Positions 48,299-56,924 of a DNA stretch of 64,000 nt are shown piece by piece. Every line of letters begins with the position of its first letter. Position 1 is the first letter of the stretch. The translations under genes were made by a program, and so were the position numbers. The stretch is from JADLCB01 sp964398315 (GTDB lineage: Bacteria; Planctomycetota; Phycisphaerae; Tepidisphaerales; Tepidisphaeraceae), in NCBI GenBank assembly GCA_964398315.1, contig CAYNMV010000006.1, positions 1 through 64,000 of the forward strand. The letters are read 5' to 3'. Under the pieces are notes generated by a model. That model had not been told where the DNA came from, did no database searches, and was given only the letters and a program-made list of their open reading frames with translations.

Positions 48299-49000
48299 TC
48301 AGTCCAGTGTGATACGAAGTTGCGGGATCTGCTTGAGCACCTCGGCCGGGTCCAGTGATCCCACCCGCCAGTCGGCCATCATCATCTTCTCGGGCGGATG
48401 GGTGGTGCAGACGGCCAGCGTGCGGAATCCGGCCTCGCTCACGCGCTGGATGACGCTGGATGAGTCTTCGATGACCAGGCAATCCGCCGGCGACAGCGTC
48501 TGCCCGGTGGACTCGGCGATGCGCTGCATGGTCAGGCGGTAACCGCTCGGGTCGGGTTTGCCCACGCTGACATCCTCGGCCGCGGTAATGATGCCAAAGC
48601 AGTCGCGCAGCCCGATCCCTTCGAGACTGGATTCGATCTCCTGGCGCAGGGCGGCCGAGCAGATCCCCAGGGGATAGTGCCGCCGCACGCCGCGTACAAA
48701 TGCTTCCACACCCGGCAGCGCACTGACCCGCCTTGCATGGATGAACTGGCGCATGCGCTCACTCTTGTCGGCCAGAATGCGCTCGGACTGGCCCGGCGCC
48801 AGGGTACGCCCGCGCAGTTCAAACAGCCGGCCGACGGAGTCCTTGTCATCCAGGCCGATCAGATGGTGGTAATACTCGTGTTCCGCCAGATCGATCCCTT
48901 CCCGGGCCAATGCCTCCTGGAAGGCGCGGAAGTGGAGTGGTTCACTGTTGACGATGACACCGTCAAAGTCGAACAGCACCGCTCGTGGCCACTGTCTCAT
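48299..49000 (-). CDS. HAD-superfamily phosphatase/phosphomutase (beta-phosphoglucomutase-like)
   Basis: This 233-residue hydrolase has motif I FDFDGVIVNSEPLHF, a helical cap (residues 15-80), motif II-type ICSAALRQEI, Lys/Asp in VGKPDPSGY and motif IV VIEDSSSVIQ. The cap type fits beta-phosphoglucomutase or sugar-phosphate phosphatases. The ATG at 49000 starts directly before the first strand. It may be read after the small lipoproteins, but a strong hairpin (49037-49075) lies between. Confidence 0.92.
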   Translation of the reverse strand: MRQWPRAVLFDFDGVIVNSEPLHFRAFQEALAREGIDLAEHEYYHHLIGLDDKDSVGRLFELRGRTLAPGQSERILADKSERMRQFIHARRVSALPGVEAFVRGVRRHYPLGICSAALRQEIESSLEGIGLRDCFGIITAAEDVSVGKPDPSGYRLTMQRIAESTGQTLSPADCLVIEDSSSVIQRVSEAGFRTLAVCTTHPPEKMMMADWRVGSLDPAEVLKQIPQLRITLD

Positions 49001-49036
49001 GGCCGGCAACCTAGCGGTGATCAACTGAGGAAGCAA

Positions 49037-49075
49037 GGAGCGAGCCGGTCCGCAGAGGCCGGGCCGGCTCGCTCC
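49037..49075 (-). terminator. Hairpin downstream of the twin lipoprotein genes
   Basis: GGAGCGAGCCGG and CCGGCTCGCTCC pair perfectly over 12 bases. On the minus strand it follows the second lipoprotein stop by 12 bases and is followed by a T-poor stretch (TTGCTTCC). It probably ends that short transcript. Confidence 0.55.
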
Positions 49076-49087
49076 CGCCGGAGGCAA

Positions 49088-49201
49088 TCAGCGGGGGGCC
49101 AGGATGCTGCTGTTATGGGTGCCGATTTCACCTTCAGCACGGCAGCCCACCAGGGCAGTGGCAAACAGACCAAGCGCAATCAATGTCATCACAATTCGCA
49201 T
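49088..49201 (-). CDS. 37-residue lipoprotein, copy B
   Basis: This tiny protein reads MRIVMTLIALGLFATALVGC up to the lipobox cysteine (Cys20), followed by RAEGEIGTHNSSILAPR. The mature peptide is only 18 residues. The ATG has CAGGAG eight bases upstream. It is a paralogue of the adjacent 49255-49368 gene: both are exactly 37 residues and share LGLFATALVGC and EGEI. Entericidin-type tandem mini-lipoproteins have a similar arrangement, but the sequences are not obviously related. Confidence 0.75.
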   Translation of the reverse strand: MRIVMTLIALGLFATALVGCRAEGEIGTHNSSILAPR

Positions 49202-49254
49202 AACGATCTCCTGTGGGAAGTTAAACACGGATCCGGGATGGCTGTCCGGGATGG

Positions 49255-49368
49255 CTATCGCGGCAGGGCGATGTGGGCCATATCCTCGATTTCGCCCTCT
49301 ACGCGGCAGCCCACCAATGCGGTCGCGAACAGGCCAAGCACCAGGGCTGTAAACAGGACCTTGTACAT
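49255..49368 (-). CDS. 37-residue lipoprotein, copy A
   Basis: This is the upstream member of the tandem pair. It reads MYKVLFTALVLGLFATALVG, then Cys21 and RVEGEIEDMAHIALPR. AAAGGAG precedes the ATG by eight bases. Stop and next ATG are 53 bases apart. Keeping exact length, the signal part and the LPR/APR end in both copies argues that both are expressed and under selection. It probably ends up anchored in the inner or outer membrane. Confidence 0.75.
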   Translation of the reverse strand: MYKVLFTALVLGLFATALVGCRVEGEIEDMAHIALPR

Positions 49369-49584
49369 CTGAAATCTCCTTTCCCGTAAGCGGGTGAAAA
49401 TGCTCCGGCCGTTTGCATGGCAACCGCCGTGCCGCTAAGCAGGAACAGGCAAATCCAGTTCGGCAGTTGAGTCCGCTGCGTCAAACCGTCCGGTGCGTCT
49501 GCTGTGCGCATCGCCGAAGGCGGCAAAATGACGTATTGCCGCATTGGGCGCAGCGGCATCTGCCGGTATCATCGCAGGCAAGTC

Positions 49585-50721
49585 ATGGCTAAACAGGCGC
49601 TTCAAGCCGATGTGCTGGTACTGGGGGAACATCCTGCTGCCTACCTCGCCGCGGCCCTGCTTCGCCACAAAAGCAAGCTGACGGTTCTCCATTCGACCGT
49701 TCCCGGCCAAGGGTGGCCCGATCGGCTGGTCCGCATCAACCCCGCACTCTTTGAGCTGCATGACCTGCTGGCGCCGCTCAAGCGAAAGCTCCGTCTCGCA
49801 TCCACGTACGGCCTGCAGTTCCTCAGCCAGGATGGCCAGACCCGCAGTGAGTACCGCAGTCGCGGCATGGTGATCGGCATCACCAGTTACAAGCAGGTGC
49901 GCACCTCCCTGGCCAAGCTGGCCGAGCAGCAGGGCGTGCAGTGTTTCAACCCCCGCACGCTGGAGATCCAGCAGGTGGATGAGGCGGGCGCGGATGTGCA
50001 ACTCGGCAGCCACAGCGCCCGCGTCAGGGCATTGATTGTTGCCTGCGATCTGCCGGCGGATCAGCGGCGGCTCCTGACCATGCCATCGGAGCGCAACCCC
50101 GACCTTGGCCATCGCTATGCCTGGGTCAGGCTGCGCAGCCTGAAGGGGGTGCAGGTTGAGGCCAGGCCGCCTCTGCCGGTCTCGCTTGATCTGTTCAATC
50201 AGCAGGCCAGCGGCTGGATGCTGCTCAACGCAACGCAGGTGCAACTGGGCGTGATCATTCCCAACACGCACGTGCGCGATATCCCGCCGGAGCGGGCGAT
50301 GCAGCGGTGGATGGAGGTGCTCGAGCAGCACGGCATCCTGACCGATCCGGGCGTGATACGCCTCAATGAGATCGAATCGCTGGATTTGCCCCTGGCCGGG
50401 GCCCTGTCGCAGGAGGGAGTTGCCAATCGCACGCTCCTGATCGGCCCGGCGGGGGGATTTTTCAGCGCCTCAGGTGAGGATATTTACCCCAACTGCTGGA
50501 GTGCGCTCTACGCGGTGGAGGTGATGCGAAAAGCCCTGAAGGAACGCCACCTGCAGGATGCCCTTGGCGCTTTCCGCGCGCGCTGGCGCACGACCCTGGG
50601 CGATTACCTGCGCGGTCCGCAGCAGAACTTGCGATTCCTGCTGCCGCTGGTTTACCGCAACGAGGTGATGACCGCCCGCCTGGCCGAGGCGATCCTCCTG
50701 GGCAAAAGTGTGGTGCGATGA
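49585..50721 (+). CDS. FAD-dependent geranylgeranyl-reductase-like protein with altered nucleotide motif
   Basis: This 378-residue protein follows the layout of the GGR/PHBH flavoprotein family. An N-terminal Rossmann strand ADVLVLG leads to residues 14-19, GEHPAA, where GxGxxG would be. The central part has GHRYAWVRLRS and the C-terminus LIGPAGGFFSASGEDIYPNC, which matches the family's GDAAGFxxPxxGxGI block. The loss of the second and third glycines suggests weak or no FAD binding, or a specialised role. It is divergent from the twin lipoproteins. Substrate unknown. Confidence 0.65.
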   Translation: MAKQALQADVLVLGEHPAAYLAAALLRHKSKLTVLHSTVPGQGWPDRLVRINPALFELHDLLAPLKRKLRLASTYGLQFLSQDGQTRSEYRSRGMVIGITSYKQVRTSLAKLAEQQGVQCFNPRTLEIQQVDEAGADVQLGSHSARVRALIVACDLPADQRRLLTMPSERNPDLGHRYAWVRLRSLKGVQVEARPPLPVSLDLFNQQASGWMLLNATQVQLGVIIPNTHVRDIPPERAMQRWMEVLEQHGILTDPGVIRLNEIESLDLPLAGALSQEGVANRTLLIGPAGGFFSASGEDIYPNCWSALYAVEVMRKALKERHLQDALGAFRARWRTTLGDYLRGPQQNLRFLLPLVYRNEVMTARLAEAILLGKSVVR

Positions 50722-50944
50722 ACGTGGGCAGCGCGCCGGCGGTACGCGATCCCGCAGATGCACGGTCGCAGTGATAAAACGCGGCCAGGCCCCCATGCAG
50801 CGCAGAATGAGCACAGCACAGGATGTGCAGCGTGGGGATCGTTCCGGGTCAACGCGCCCGTTGCCTGTGTTGTCTGCTGCCACGGGCGGCCGCTCTGCTG
50901 CAATCCCGGGCGATGAGGTACCGCTTGCCCAACAGTTGGGCTCT

Positions 50945-51172
50945 TCAGCGTTCCCGGCCACTGGGCGCAGATTGATGTTCCTGACCCTGCTGGAGCCGGT
51001 TCAGGTCAGCGGAATCCGCCTGGGCCGGCATCGCAGGTGCTGGCCTGGTTTCATCGCCTGGAGGCTGCGCAGTCGCCTCATCTGCGCCTGATTTCCCGCG
51101 AAACTGTGGCGGCAGGCGCCACTGTTCATAGGAGGCGACGGGTTTGTTCGGGTCCGTCAGTTCCGTTGCCAT
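50945..51172 (-). CDS. Small hydrophilic protein, unknown function
   Basis: This 75-residue polar protein starts MATELTDPNKPVASYEQWRL and is Pro/Gln/Ala-rich afterwards, so it is likely disordered. A perfect AAGGAG lies eight bases before the ATG at 51172; an in-frame GTG at 51181 overlaps that site. An opposite-strand frame (50708-51091) overlaps it but has no ribosome site. No family recognised. Confidence 0.5.
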   Translation of the reverse strand: MATELTDPNKPVASYEQWRLPPQFRGKSGADEATAQPPGDETRPAPAMPAQADSADLNRLQQGQEHQSAPSGRER

Positions 51173-51268
51173 CGTGGGCACTCCTTTCCGAAGGGCCGAT
51201 GCGATGCAATCACCGCGCCTTGAGGGAGTGTCCGCCGAGGTTAAGCTGGCACCGCAAGGAGAACCGCA

Positions 51269-51715
51269 ATGTTACGACACCGCCTGCTTCATCCGCAGAT
51301 CACCGCCGCTCTTGCCCGTGCCGGCCACAGCAGCAAGGTGCTGATCTCGGATGGCAACTACCCGCACTGGACGCGCCATGGCCCCAATGCCGAGGTGGTT
51401 TATCTCAATCTCGCGCCCGGTGAGCCGACCGTAACGCAGGTGCTGCGCGTGCTGGCCACCGCCATCCCCATCGAAGCCGCCGAGGTGATGGACTACGCCC
51501 GCACCGGCCCATACGCGCTGAATGCTGATCCGGAAATCTGGTCTGAGTTTCGCGAGCTGCTCAAGGATACCGATTGCCGTGGCGAGCTGATGAAGGTCGG
51601 CCGTTTCGCCTTCTACGAGGCTGCCAGCACCCCCGATGTCTGCCTGACCATCGCTACCGGCGAGCAGCGCATCTACGCCAACATCCTGCTGACCATAGGC
51701 GTGGTCCGCGGGTAG
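51269..51715 (+). CDS. RbsD/FucU-family sugar mutarotase
   Basis: This 148-residue protein has the start of the RbsD/FucU fold: LHPQITAALARAGHSSKVLI, then SDGNYP with the active His20-equivalent in AGH. Further blocks are MDYARTGPYALNADPEIW and the last part ATGEQRIYANILLTIGVV. These proteins interconvert anomers of ribose or fucose. No sugar transporter or kinase is adjacent, so the substrate is open. AAGGAG precedes the ATG. Confidence 0.88.
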   Translation: MLRHRLLHPQITAALARAGHSSKVLISDGNYPHWTRHGPNAEVVYLNLAPGEPTVTQVLRVLATAIPIEAAEVMDYARTGPYALNADPEIWSEFRELLKDTDCRGELMKVGRFAFYEAASTPDVCLTIATGEQRIYANILLTIGVVRG

Positions 51716-51849
51716 GCGGAACGGCAAACAGGCCCGGCACCGGGGCTGGATAGGCCCTGGCGCAACCGGGCGCTGGCAGGCCCAGTGGAGCAATCAGGCA
51801 TCGCCATCGGGCAGTTGGCCAATTCTGCCGGGCGCCTGCCTGCTGGCCG

Positions 51850-52254
51850 ATGTTTTCACCCATGAGCCCCAAGCGCGCAACATTTCCCCGCTCACACCGC
51901 CTCGGAGGCCGGCTGGAGTTCGCGCGCGTGTTTGAGGCGAAGGTACGGCAGGCGCGCGGGCCACTGATGGTGTACGCCCGGCCCAATGACAAAGGGCATC
52001 ATCGCATCGGCATCACCATCGGCCGGCGAGTGGGCGCTGCCACCCAGCGCAACCGCATCAAACGCCTGTTGCGCGAGGCCTATCGCCTTTCGCGCCACGA
52101 CCTGCCCGGGGCCTACGACTGGGTGATCGTCGTTCGCCCGCACACGGCTTTGTCGCTGGCTGATTATCAAAAATTGCTGTGCGATCTCGCCGCCGGCCTG
52201 CACCGGAAATGGCAGAACCACGCGCCCACCGCTCCGGGTCAGGCGCCGGCGTGA
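51850..52254 (+). CDS. rnpA: Ribonuclease P protein component
   Basis: This basic 134-residue protein (from the ATG at 51850; another at 51862) carries the RNR motif in VGAATQRNRIKRLLREAYR and the start HRLGGRLEFARVFEAK. It helps the RNase P RNA process tRNA 5' ends. yidD follows at 16 bases, the usual order, but rpmH, normally directly upstream, is missing; the 134 bases before the ATG contain no L34-like frame. Confidence 0.95.
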   Translation: MFSPMSPKRATFPRSHRLGGRLEFARVFEAKVRQARGPLMVYARPNDKGHHRIGITIGRRVGAATQRNRIKRLLREAYRLSRHDLPGAYDWVIVVRPHTALSLADYQKLLCDLAAGLHRKWQNHAPTAPGQAPA

Positions 52255-52270
52255 TAGGATAGCCCGCACG

Positions 52271-52477
52271 ATGTCCCGCCTGCTGATCGGCCTGGTCTAT
52301 CTCTACCGCATCACCCTCGGCCCGCTCATGGGCGGCCACTGTCGTTTCCACCCCACGTGCAGCCAGTATGCCATCGATGCCATCCAGAAGTACGGGCCCT
52401 GGCGCGGCACCTGGCGCACGATCAAGCGCCTCGCCCGCTGCCACCCCTGGGGCGGCAGCGGCCACGATCCGGCCTGA
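52271..52477 (+). CDS. yidD: Membrane insertion efficiency factor YidD
   Basis: This 68-residue protein has the YidD signature: LIGLVYLYRITLGPLMGGHC, then RFHPTCSQYAIDAIQKYGP and RLARCHPWGGSGHDP. It associates with the membrane face and helps YidC-dependent insertion. yidC, usually next, is not here; a HEAT-repeat gene follows. Confidence 0.95.
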   Translation: MSRLLIGLVYLYRITLGPLMGGHCRFHPTCSQYAIDAIQKYGPWRGTWRTIKRLARCHPWGGSGHDPA

Positions 52478-52639
52478 GAGAGGGGCAGGAAGATACCCCC
52501 AACGTCGGCCAGGGGGGCAAAATCATCCTGCACGGCGATCACGATGACGGTTGTGCCCTCAGGCTGCGCCACCGGCTGCAGGCAACTCCCCGGCCAACAA
52601 TTCAACTTCCATCCCCTCCACGTCCGATAATCCAAGGAG

Positions 52640-54550
52640 ATGCTCGATCGAATCATCGAAGCGCTGGTGGCCTCCGAGAACGAAGCGGCCGACGACCTGC
52701 TGGTTGAGGCGCTGCGGCGGGGGAACGCCTCGGAGAAGGCGGCCGTCCTCGATGCCCTGATCCGCCGCGAGGGCGTGCGCGGGCTGGGCGGGGTGATCGA
52801 TTCGTTCCAGAGCCTGCCCGACAGCCTCAAGCTCGAGGTACTCAGGAATATCCGCTACTTCCATGCCGCCCTGCGCGAATGGGGCAAGAGCGATGACTAC
52901 AAGCAGCGGCTGGCGGCGATGAAACTCATTGCCCAGGGGCGGGTTGGCCGGCTCAGCTACGTGCTGTCGGAGAACATGCACCACAACGATGAGATGCTCT
53001 CCAAGGCGGCCGTCGAGGCGATCGTGGCCCTGGCGCGGTGGGTGGCCCAGGAGTCGCGCCATCTCCAGCGCCTGCCGGATGAGGAACGCAAGATCGTCTA
53101 CCGCGAAATCATGGACAATCGCGGCGAGATCGAGCAGACCGTCGCCCGGGCGATGGATGTGCACCGTGGCCGCCACGGCCAGGAGCTGCTGCGGGCGGCA
53201 CTGCTGCTGTGCGACTGGCCGGGCAGCAAGACGCTGGCGATTCTGCACACCACCAAGCATGCCGGCCAGAGTCCGATGGTCCGCCGGCTCCAGCAGCCGC
53301 CGGCCAGTGAGCATGTCGAGAGCTTCCTGCTGGGGGCCAGCCACGGCGGGCTGCGGACCCACTTCGGCGTCGCCTTCTCGCGCATCGAAGATGCGCCGGT
53401 GCTGGATGCGCTGCTGCGCAAGCCCCACTGGCTCAAGGATCACCAGTTGCAGTTGTGCATGCATCAGGTATCGCGCGGTGTCTGGTGGGACGAGAAATCG
53501 CTGGGCCAGGACATCGCCCGCCGCGAGCCGGCCGATGCAGCGCGGGTGGCCGAGTGGATCGGGGTGTCCGGCCTGCATGATGTGATGCAGGATGAGCGGC
53601 TGGGACAGGTGTATGAGCGCGTGCAGGAGGACTTTGCCGCCAAGCTGCGGCTGCTGCGCATCGCCGCCCGCAGGCCGCGCAATTCATCGGTTCACCTGCT
53701 GAAGAAGATGCTGGCCGATCGGGATGAGCGGATCGTGCGCCTGGCAGCGCGCGAGATCGCCCGTCGCCGGCCGATGGATTACGAGAACGTGCTCATCAAG
53801 CTGATGGCCGGCGCCGCCGATTCGGTGCGGCGGGTCATCAGCCGTTCCATCGGGCATGCGGGCTTCGAGAGCTTCTGGGATCGTTTCGACCGCCTCGACC
53901 GCTCGACCCGCCGCAACGCCGGCAAGGCGATGCTCAAGCTGCTGCCGGATGCGTCCCAGCGCCTGGCCAAGCGACTGCTGGGCGGATCGGTGCAGCAGCG
54001 GATCAAGGCGATGCAGATCACGCACGAACTGGAACTGGCCGGCGAGCTGCGGTCACACCTGGTGCGCCTGTGTGCCGATCCCAACCCGCGCATCCGCTCC
54101 AAGGCGGTGCAGGTGCTCGGGACGCTGCCGACACTGCCCAGCGAGGTACTGCTGGACCGGGTGCTGCGCGACCAGGATGCCCGCGTCCGCGCCAACGCCA
54201 TCGAGGTGCTGGAAGCGCGCAAGAAGACGGAATACATCCCGATGCTCACCGCCCGGGCCCGCAGCAAGCAGTCCCATAACCGCGAGCGCGCCAACGCGAT
54301 CAAGGCGTTGGCCCGCATGCACGTGGGCACCGCCTCGAGCCAGCTGCTTAACATGCTGCGGGATGAACGTCCCGAGCATCGCATCAGCGCGATGTGGGCC
54401 CTGCGGCAGATCGGTGTCTGGGCGCTGCTGGGTGAGGTCGGGAACATCGCCAAGCAGGATGCCGATCTCAAGACCCGCCGCTATGCCGTGACCCTGCTGC
54501 GCGGGATCGCCGAGATGGTGGCGCAGCTCAAGAAGCGAAAGGCAGGCTAG
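52640..54550 (+). CDS. HEAT-repeat protein
   Basis: This 636-residue soluble protein is made of paired helices. HEAT-like units are clearest in the C-terminal half, for example LCADPNPRIRSKAVQVLGTL, VLRDQDARVRANAIEVLEAR and LNMLRDERPEHRISAMWALR. Such solenoids serve as scaffolds or binding platforms. No enzyme motif is seen. Its stop is 60 bases before the next gene, which encodes a secreted membrane protein, so they may act together. Confidence 0.82.
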   Translation: MLDRIIEALVASENEAADDLLVEALRRGNASEKAAVLDALIRREGVRGLGGVIDSFQSLPDSLKLEVLRNIRYFHAALREWGKSDDYKQRLAAMKLIAQGRVGRLSYVLSENMHHNDEMLSKAAVEAIVALARWVAQESRHLQRLPDEERKIVYREIMDNRGEIEQTVARAMDVHRGRHGQELLRAALLLCDWPGSKTLAILHTTKHAGQSPMVRRLQQPPASEHVESFLLGASHGGLRTHFGVAFSRIEDAPVLDALLRKPHWLKDHQLQLCMHQVSRGVWWDEKSLGQDIARREPADAARVAEWIGVSGLHDVMQDERLGQVYERVQEDFAAKLRLLRIAARRPRNSSVHLLKKMLADRDERIVRLAAREIARRRPMDYENVLIKLMAGAADSVRRVISRSIGHAGFESFWDRFDRLDRSTRRNAGKAMLKLLPDASQRLAKRLLGGSVQQRIKAMQITHELELAGELRSHLVRLCADPNPRIRSKAVQVLGTLPTLPSEVLLDRVLRDQDARVRANAIEVLEARKKTEYIPMLTARARSKQSHNRERANAIKALARMHVGTASSQLLNMLRDERPEHRISAMWALRQIGVWALLGEVGNIAKQDADLKTRRYAVTLLRGIAEMVAQLKKRKAG

Positions 54551-54610
54551 CCGGTGGACAGCACCGACCTGGTGAATCCGACTGGCCTGGGACACCTCCA
54601 CGAGCACATC

Positions 54611-55024
54611 ATGAAGCAGTCATGGACCATCCTGATTTCCTGCGGCCTGCTGGCGGTCAGCTCGCCGGCGGTGGCCTCGCAGGAGGAGTTCTTCAAGGGG
54701 CTGGGCGGCGGGGGCAGCACCGCGCCGGTGATGGGGGGCGATCCAACCCGCCTGCTGGCGGTGATCGGCATGGCCCTGGCAGCGCTGCTGCTGATTGCCT
54801 GGCTGATTCACCTGCGCAGGAGCGCTGCTACGCGCGTGATGAATCATCCCGGCAAACTGGTGCGCGAGGTATCGAAGAAGGTCGGCCTCAAGCCCGCCCA
54901 GATCAAGAAACTCAAGCCGCTGGCCGAGCAGGTCGAGGTCTCCAACCCGCTGGTCCTGATGCTGTGTCCCTCGCTGATGGCCCAGGCGATGAAGCAGTCG
55001 CAACACGGGAAAGCGGATAAGTGA
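54611..55024 (+). CDS. Secreted, membrane-anchored protein of unknown function
   Basis: This 137-residue protein has a signal peptide (WTILISCGLLAVSSPAVAS), a short Gly-rich periplasmic part, one membrane helix (RLLAVIGMALAALLLIAWLI) and a cytoplasmic helical domain with KVGLKPAQIKKLKPLAEQVE. The start at 54611 is preferred because the signal peptide begins there; a GTG at 54554 is in frame. It directly follows the HEAT-repeat gene. No family recognised. Confidence 0.65.
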   Translation: MKQSWTILISCGLLAVSSPAVASQEEFFKGLGGGGSTAPVMGGDPTRLLAVIGMALAALLLIAWLIHLRRSAATRVMNHPGKLVREVSKKVGLKPAQIKKLKPLAEQVEVSNPLVLMLCPSLMAQAMKQSQHGKADK

Positions 55025-55059
55025 GCAGGGCGAGCGCGGTTCGCGAAGCGTCCAAAAAT

Positions 55060-55113
55060 AAAGTCTGAAGCCTGGAAGGCGGCGTGGTAAGCGCCTTCCA
55101 GGCTTCAGACTTT
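55060..55113. terminator. Bidirectional terminator between convergent genes
   Basis: A perfect 22-base inverted repeat (left arm AAAGTCTGAAGCCTGGAAGG plus CG) with a 10-base loop has A-rich bases before it and TTTT after it. It serves the gene ending at 55024 (plus) and the gene ending at 55141 (minus). Confidence 0.88.
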
Positions 55114-55140
55114 TCAATTCCCGCCTTTGCTCACATGCAC

Positions 55141-56595
55141 TTACCGGCGGGCCAGGTCATAGTACCCGACAAAGTACAGGAAGCGGTTCTGGTTCAGCAC
55201 CGGGACGTGCAGCTCGCGGGCGCGGTCGACCACGTCGAGGTATGCATCCAGCTCGCGCTGGGCGGCATCCAGCTTGGCGACGTTGACCACATCACGCAGC
55301 TCATCGGGGGTGAACTCCGGCAGTTCCGGCTCAACGCCCAGCACGACGAAGTCGGTGTTGACCGTCACCTCGTTGGCCAGGCGGCCGCCCCACTGGGTGA
55401 TCAGCCGCTTGATAACTTCGGCATCAGCGCTGGTGGGCTGTCCGTTCTGGTCGATGTCGAACTGGCCGTACACCACGAAGGTGTAACGGGTGTTCTTGTC
55501 GTAGACCAGGTTGGCGATCAGGTCGCCCTGTTGCAGGATGGTACCGGTCTGCTGGCGGATAATGCGGGCTTCGCTGCTGGCCCCGCCAACGCGCACAACC
55601 TCGATGGAGGCCTTGCCCACGGGCAGGACCGGATCGCCCAGTTCATCCACATCGGTCTTGCGCGGCAGGCCCGTCGCCTTGTCGTAGACTTCGAAGGTCA
55701 TGCCCGGCACGATCTGCTGCCCGCTGCCGAGGTTGATGTAAACCATGCCGTTGCCGGGGATGCTGATAATCTCCCCATCGGCCTGCATCATCGTGGCCTC
55801 GGTGGGATCGATGCGGTACTTGGCCAGGCGGTTCTGGAGATCGGCCAGGCGCTCTTCCATCTGCCGTACCCGGTCATTGAGGCTGGCAATGGTGGTGGTC
55901 TGCTGATCCATCGCCGCCTGCACCTTGGCCCGCTCATCGGCCCGGGCCTGCTCGATCGACTGGACGGTCTGGCGCGACTGGTTGGTGGCGGTGCTGGCTT
56001 CGGCGATCGCCTTCTCAGCCGCAGCGCGCACCTGGGCGATCTGTTCATCCTTGGCCGCGAGCTGGGCCTGGTTGGCCGCAGCGGTCGCCTTGTGGGCTTC
56101 CTGCTCGGCCGCCAGATCACGCTTGAGCTGCTCCAGTTGCTGGCGGGTGGTATTCAAGGCGCTGGTCAGGGCGGACAGCGCGCCGGCCACATCCCCCTCG
56201 GGGATGCTGACCTGGGTCTCCCGGGCAGCGGCGAGGGCGGCGTTGGCCTGCTCGCGGGCGGCGGCAACCGTGGTTGCATCGGCACCGGCCAGCAACTGCG
56301 CCAGGGCATCGCGCTGGGCGATGGCCACTTCCAGCAGGGGTGTGGAGGTGCTGACAGTCGGCAGCGTGCCGGCACTGCGGACGGCCTTCAATTCCGCCAG
56401 CCTGCTGTCGGTAGGATTGGCATCACGGACCACATCGGGGATCCATACGCCACGGAAGTCTTCCAGGGCCTCCTCGGCCTTGGCGGCGCGGGTGCCGTAG
56501 TAGATCGCGAAGATCGTGGTGGTGACGAACAGGATGGCAAAGATCACGACGGCCGTAATCAACGCGCCTCGGGAACCTTGGTTTGCGGGGGGCAT
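55141..56595 (-). CDS. Membrane-anchored coiled-coil protein, unknown function
   Basis: This 484-residue protein has an N-terminal membrane helix (residues 12-33, LITAVVIFAILFVTTTIFAIYY is the region), a Gln/Ala/Glu-rich coiled coil from about 85 to 270 and a C-terminal beta-rich part with GEIISIPGNGMVYINLGSGQ, then a segment with VVYGQFDIDQNGQPTSADAE. The start at 56595 has CTGGAGG just upstream. Similar proteins occur in planctomycetes; I cannot name a function. A flagellar-motor or cell-wall scaffold role would be guesswork. Confidence 0.7.
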   Translation of the reverse strand: MPPANQGSRGALITAVVIFAILFVTTTIFAIYYGTRAAKAEEALEDFRGVWIPDVVRDANPTDSRLAELKAVRSAGTLPTVSTSTPLLEVAIAQRDALAQLLAGADATTVAAAREQANAALAAARETQVSIPEGDVAGALSALTSALNTTRQQLEQLKRDLAAEQEAHKATAAANQAQLAAKDEQIAQVRAAAEKAIAEASTATNQSRQTVQSIEQARADERAKVQAAMDQQTTTIASLNDRVRQMEERLADLQNRLAKYRIDPTEATMMQADGEIISIPGNGMVYINLGSGQQIVPGMTFEVYDKATGLPRKTDVDELGDPVLPVGKASIEVVRVGGASSEARIIRQQTGTILQQGDLIANLVYDKNTRYTFVVYGQFDIDQNGQPTSADAEVIKRLITQWGGRLANEVTVNTDFVVLGVEPELPEFTPDELRDVVNVAKLDAAQRELDAYLDVVDRARELHVPVLNQNRFLYFVGYYDLARR

Positions 56596-56924
56596 GCAGA
56601 ACCTCCAGTGCTGCGACGACTCAGGGTGCAAGCTCTACGTGTGCAGGGCTGTGGGGACGCTCGATGGCGGGGCCTCGTGTCTTTAGTCCATCCGCCGCTA
56701 ATGCCGTAAATCTACCGCCCATCAACAGGTATGGTCAAGAAATCGCGCGGTTGACGACGGCTGGCCGATGCCGGGGGCCGTCGTGGGCTCCCATGGCCCG
56801 GCGGGCGGCCGGCCGGGCAGGCATGCAATAATGTCGATAAATTGCTTCCCCGGTGCGCGGCCGCGTCCCGCCCGTGGGCCGGATCCGGGCGGGACACCGG
56901 GGGACTGGATGCACACTTGGATGC
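56596..56924. other. Intergenic region between GH4 gene and coiled-coil gene
   Basis: These 329 bases show no credible gene. They hold the split palindrome at 56865-56895 and the 9-mer ATGTCGATA at 56831, which also occurs (reverse complement) just upstream of the PEP-CTERM gene at the right edge. Confidence 0.5.
56865..56895. repeat. Split palindrome, same arms as the groEL1 element
   Basis: GTCCCGCCCG and CGGGCGGGAC are separated by 11 bases. The arms equal those of the palindrome at 30491-30508. On the minus strand it lies 29-59 bases after the GH4 stop and could help end that transcript. Confidence 0.6.

Noticed and set aside
50708..51091. A 127-codon plus-strand frame
   Set aside because: Cys/Arg-rich low-quality composition and no ribosome site; the opposite small gene (50945-51172) has a perfect AAGGAG.
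51716..51849. rpmH (ribosomal protein L34) before rnpA
   Set aside because: No frame with the basic L34 pattern was found on either strand.
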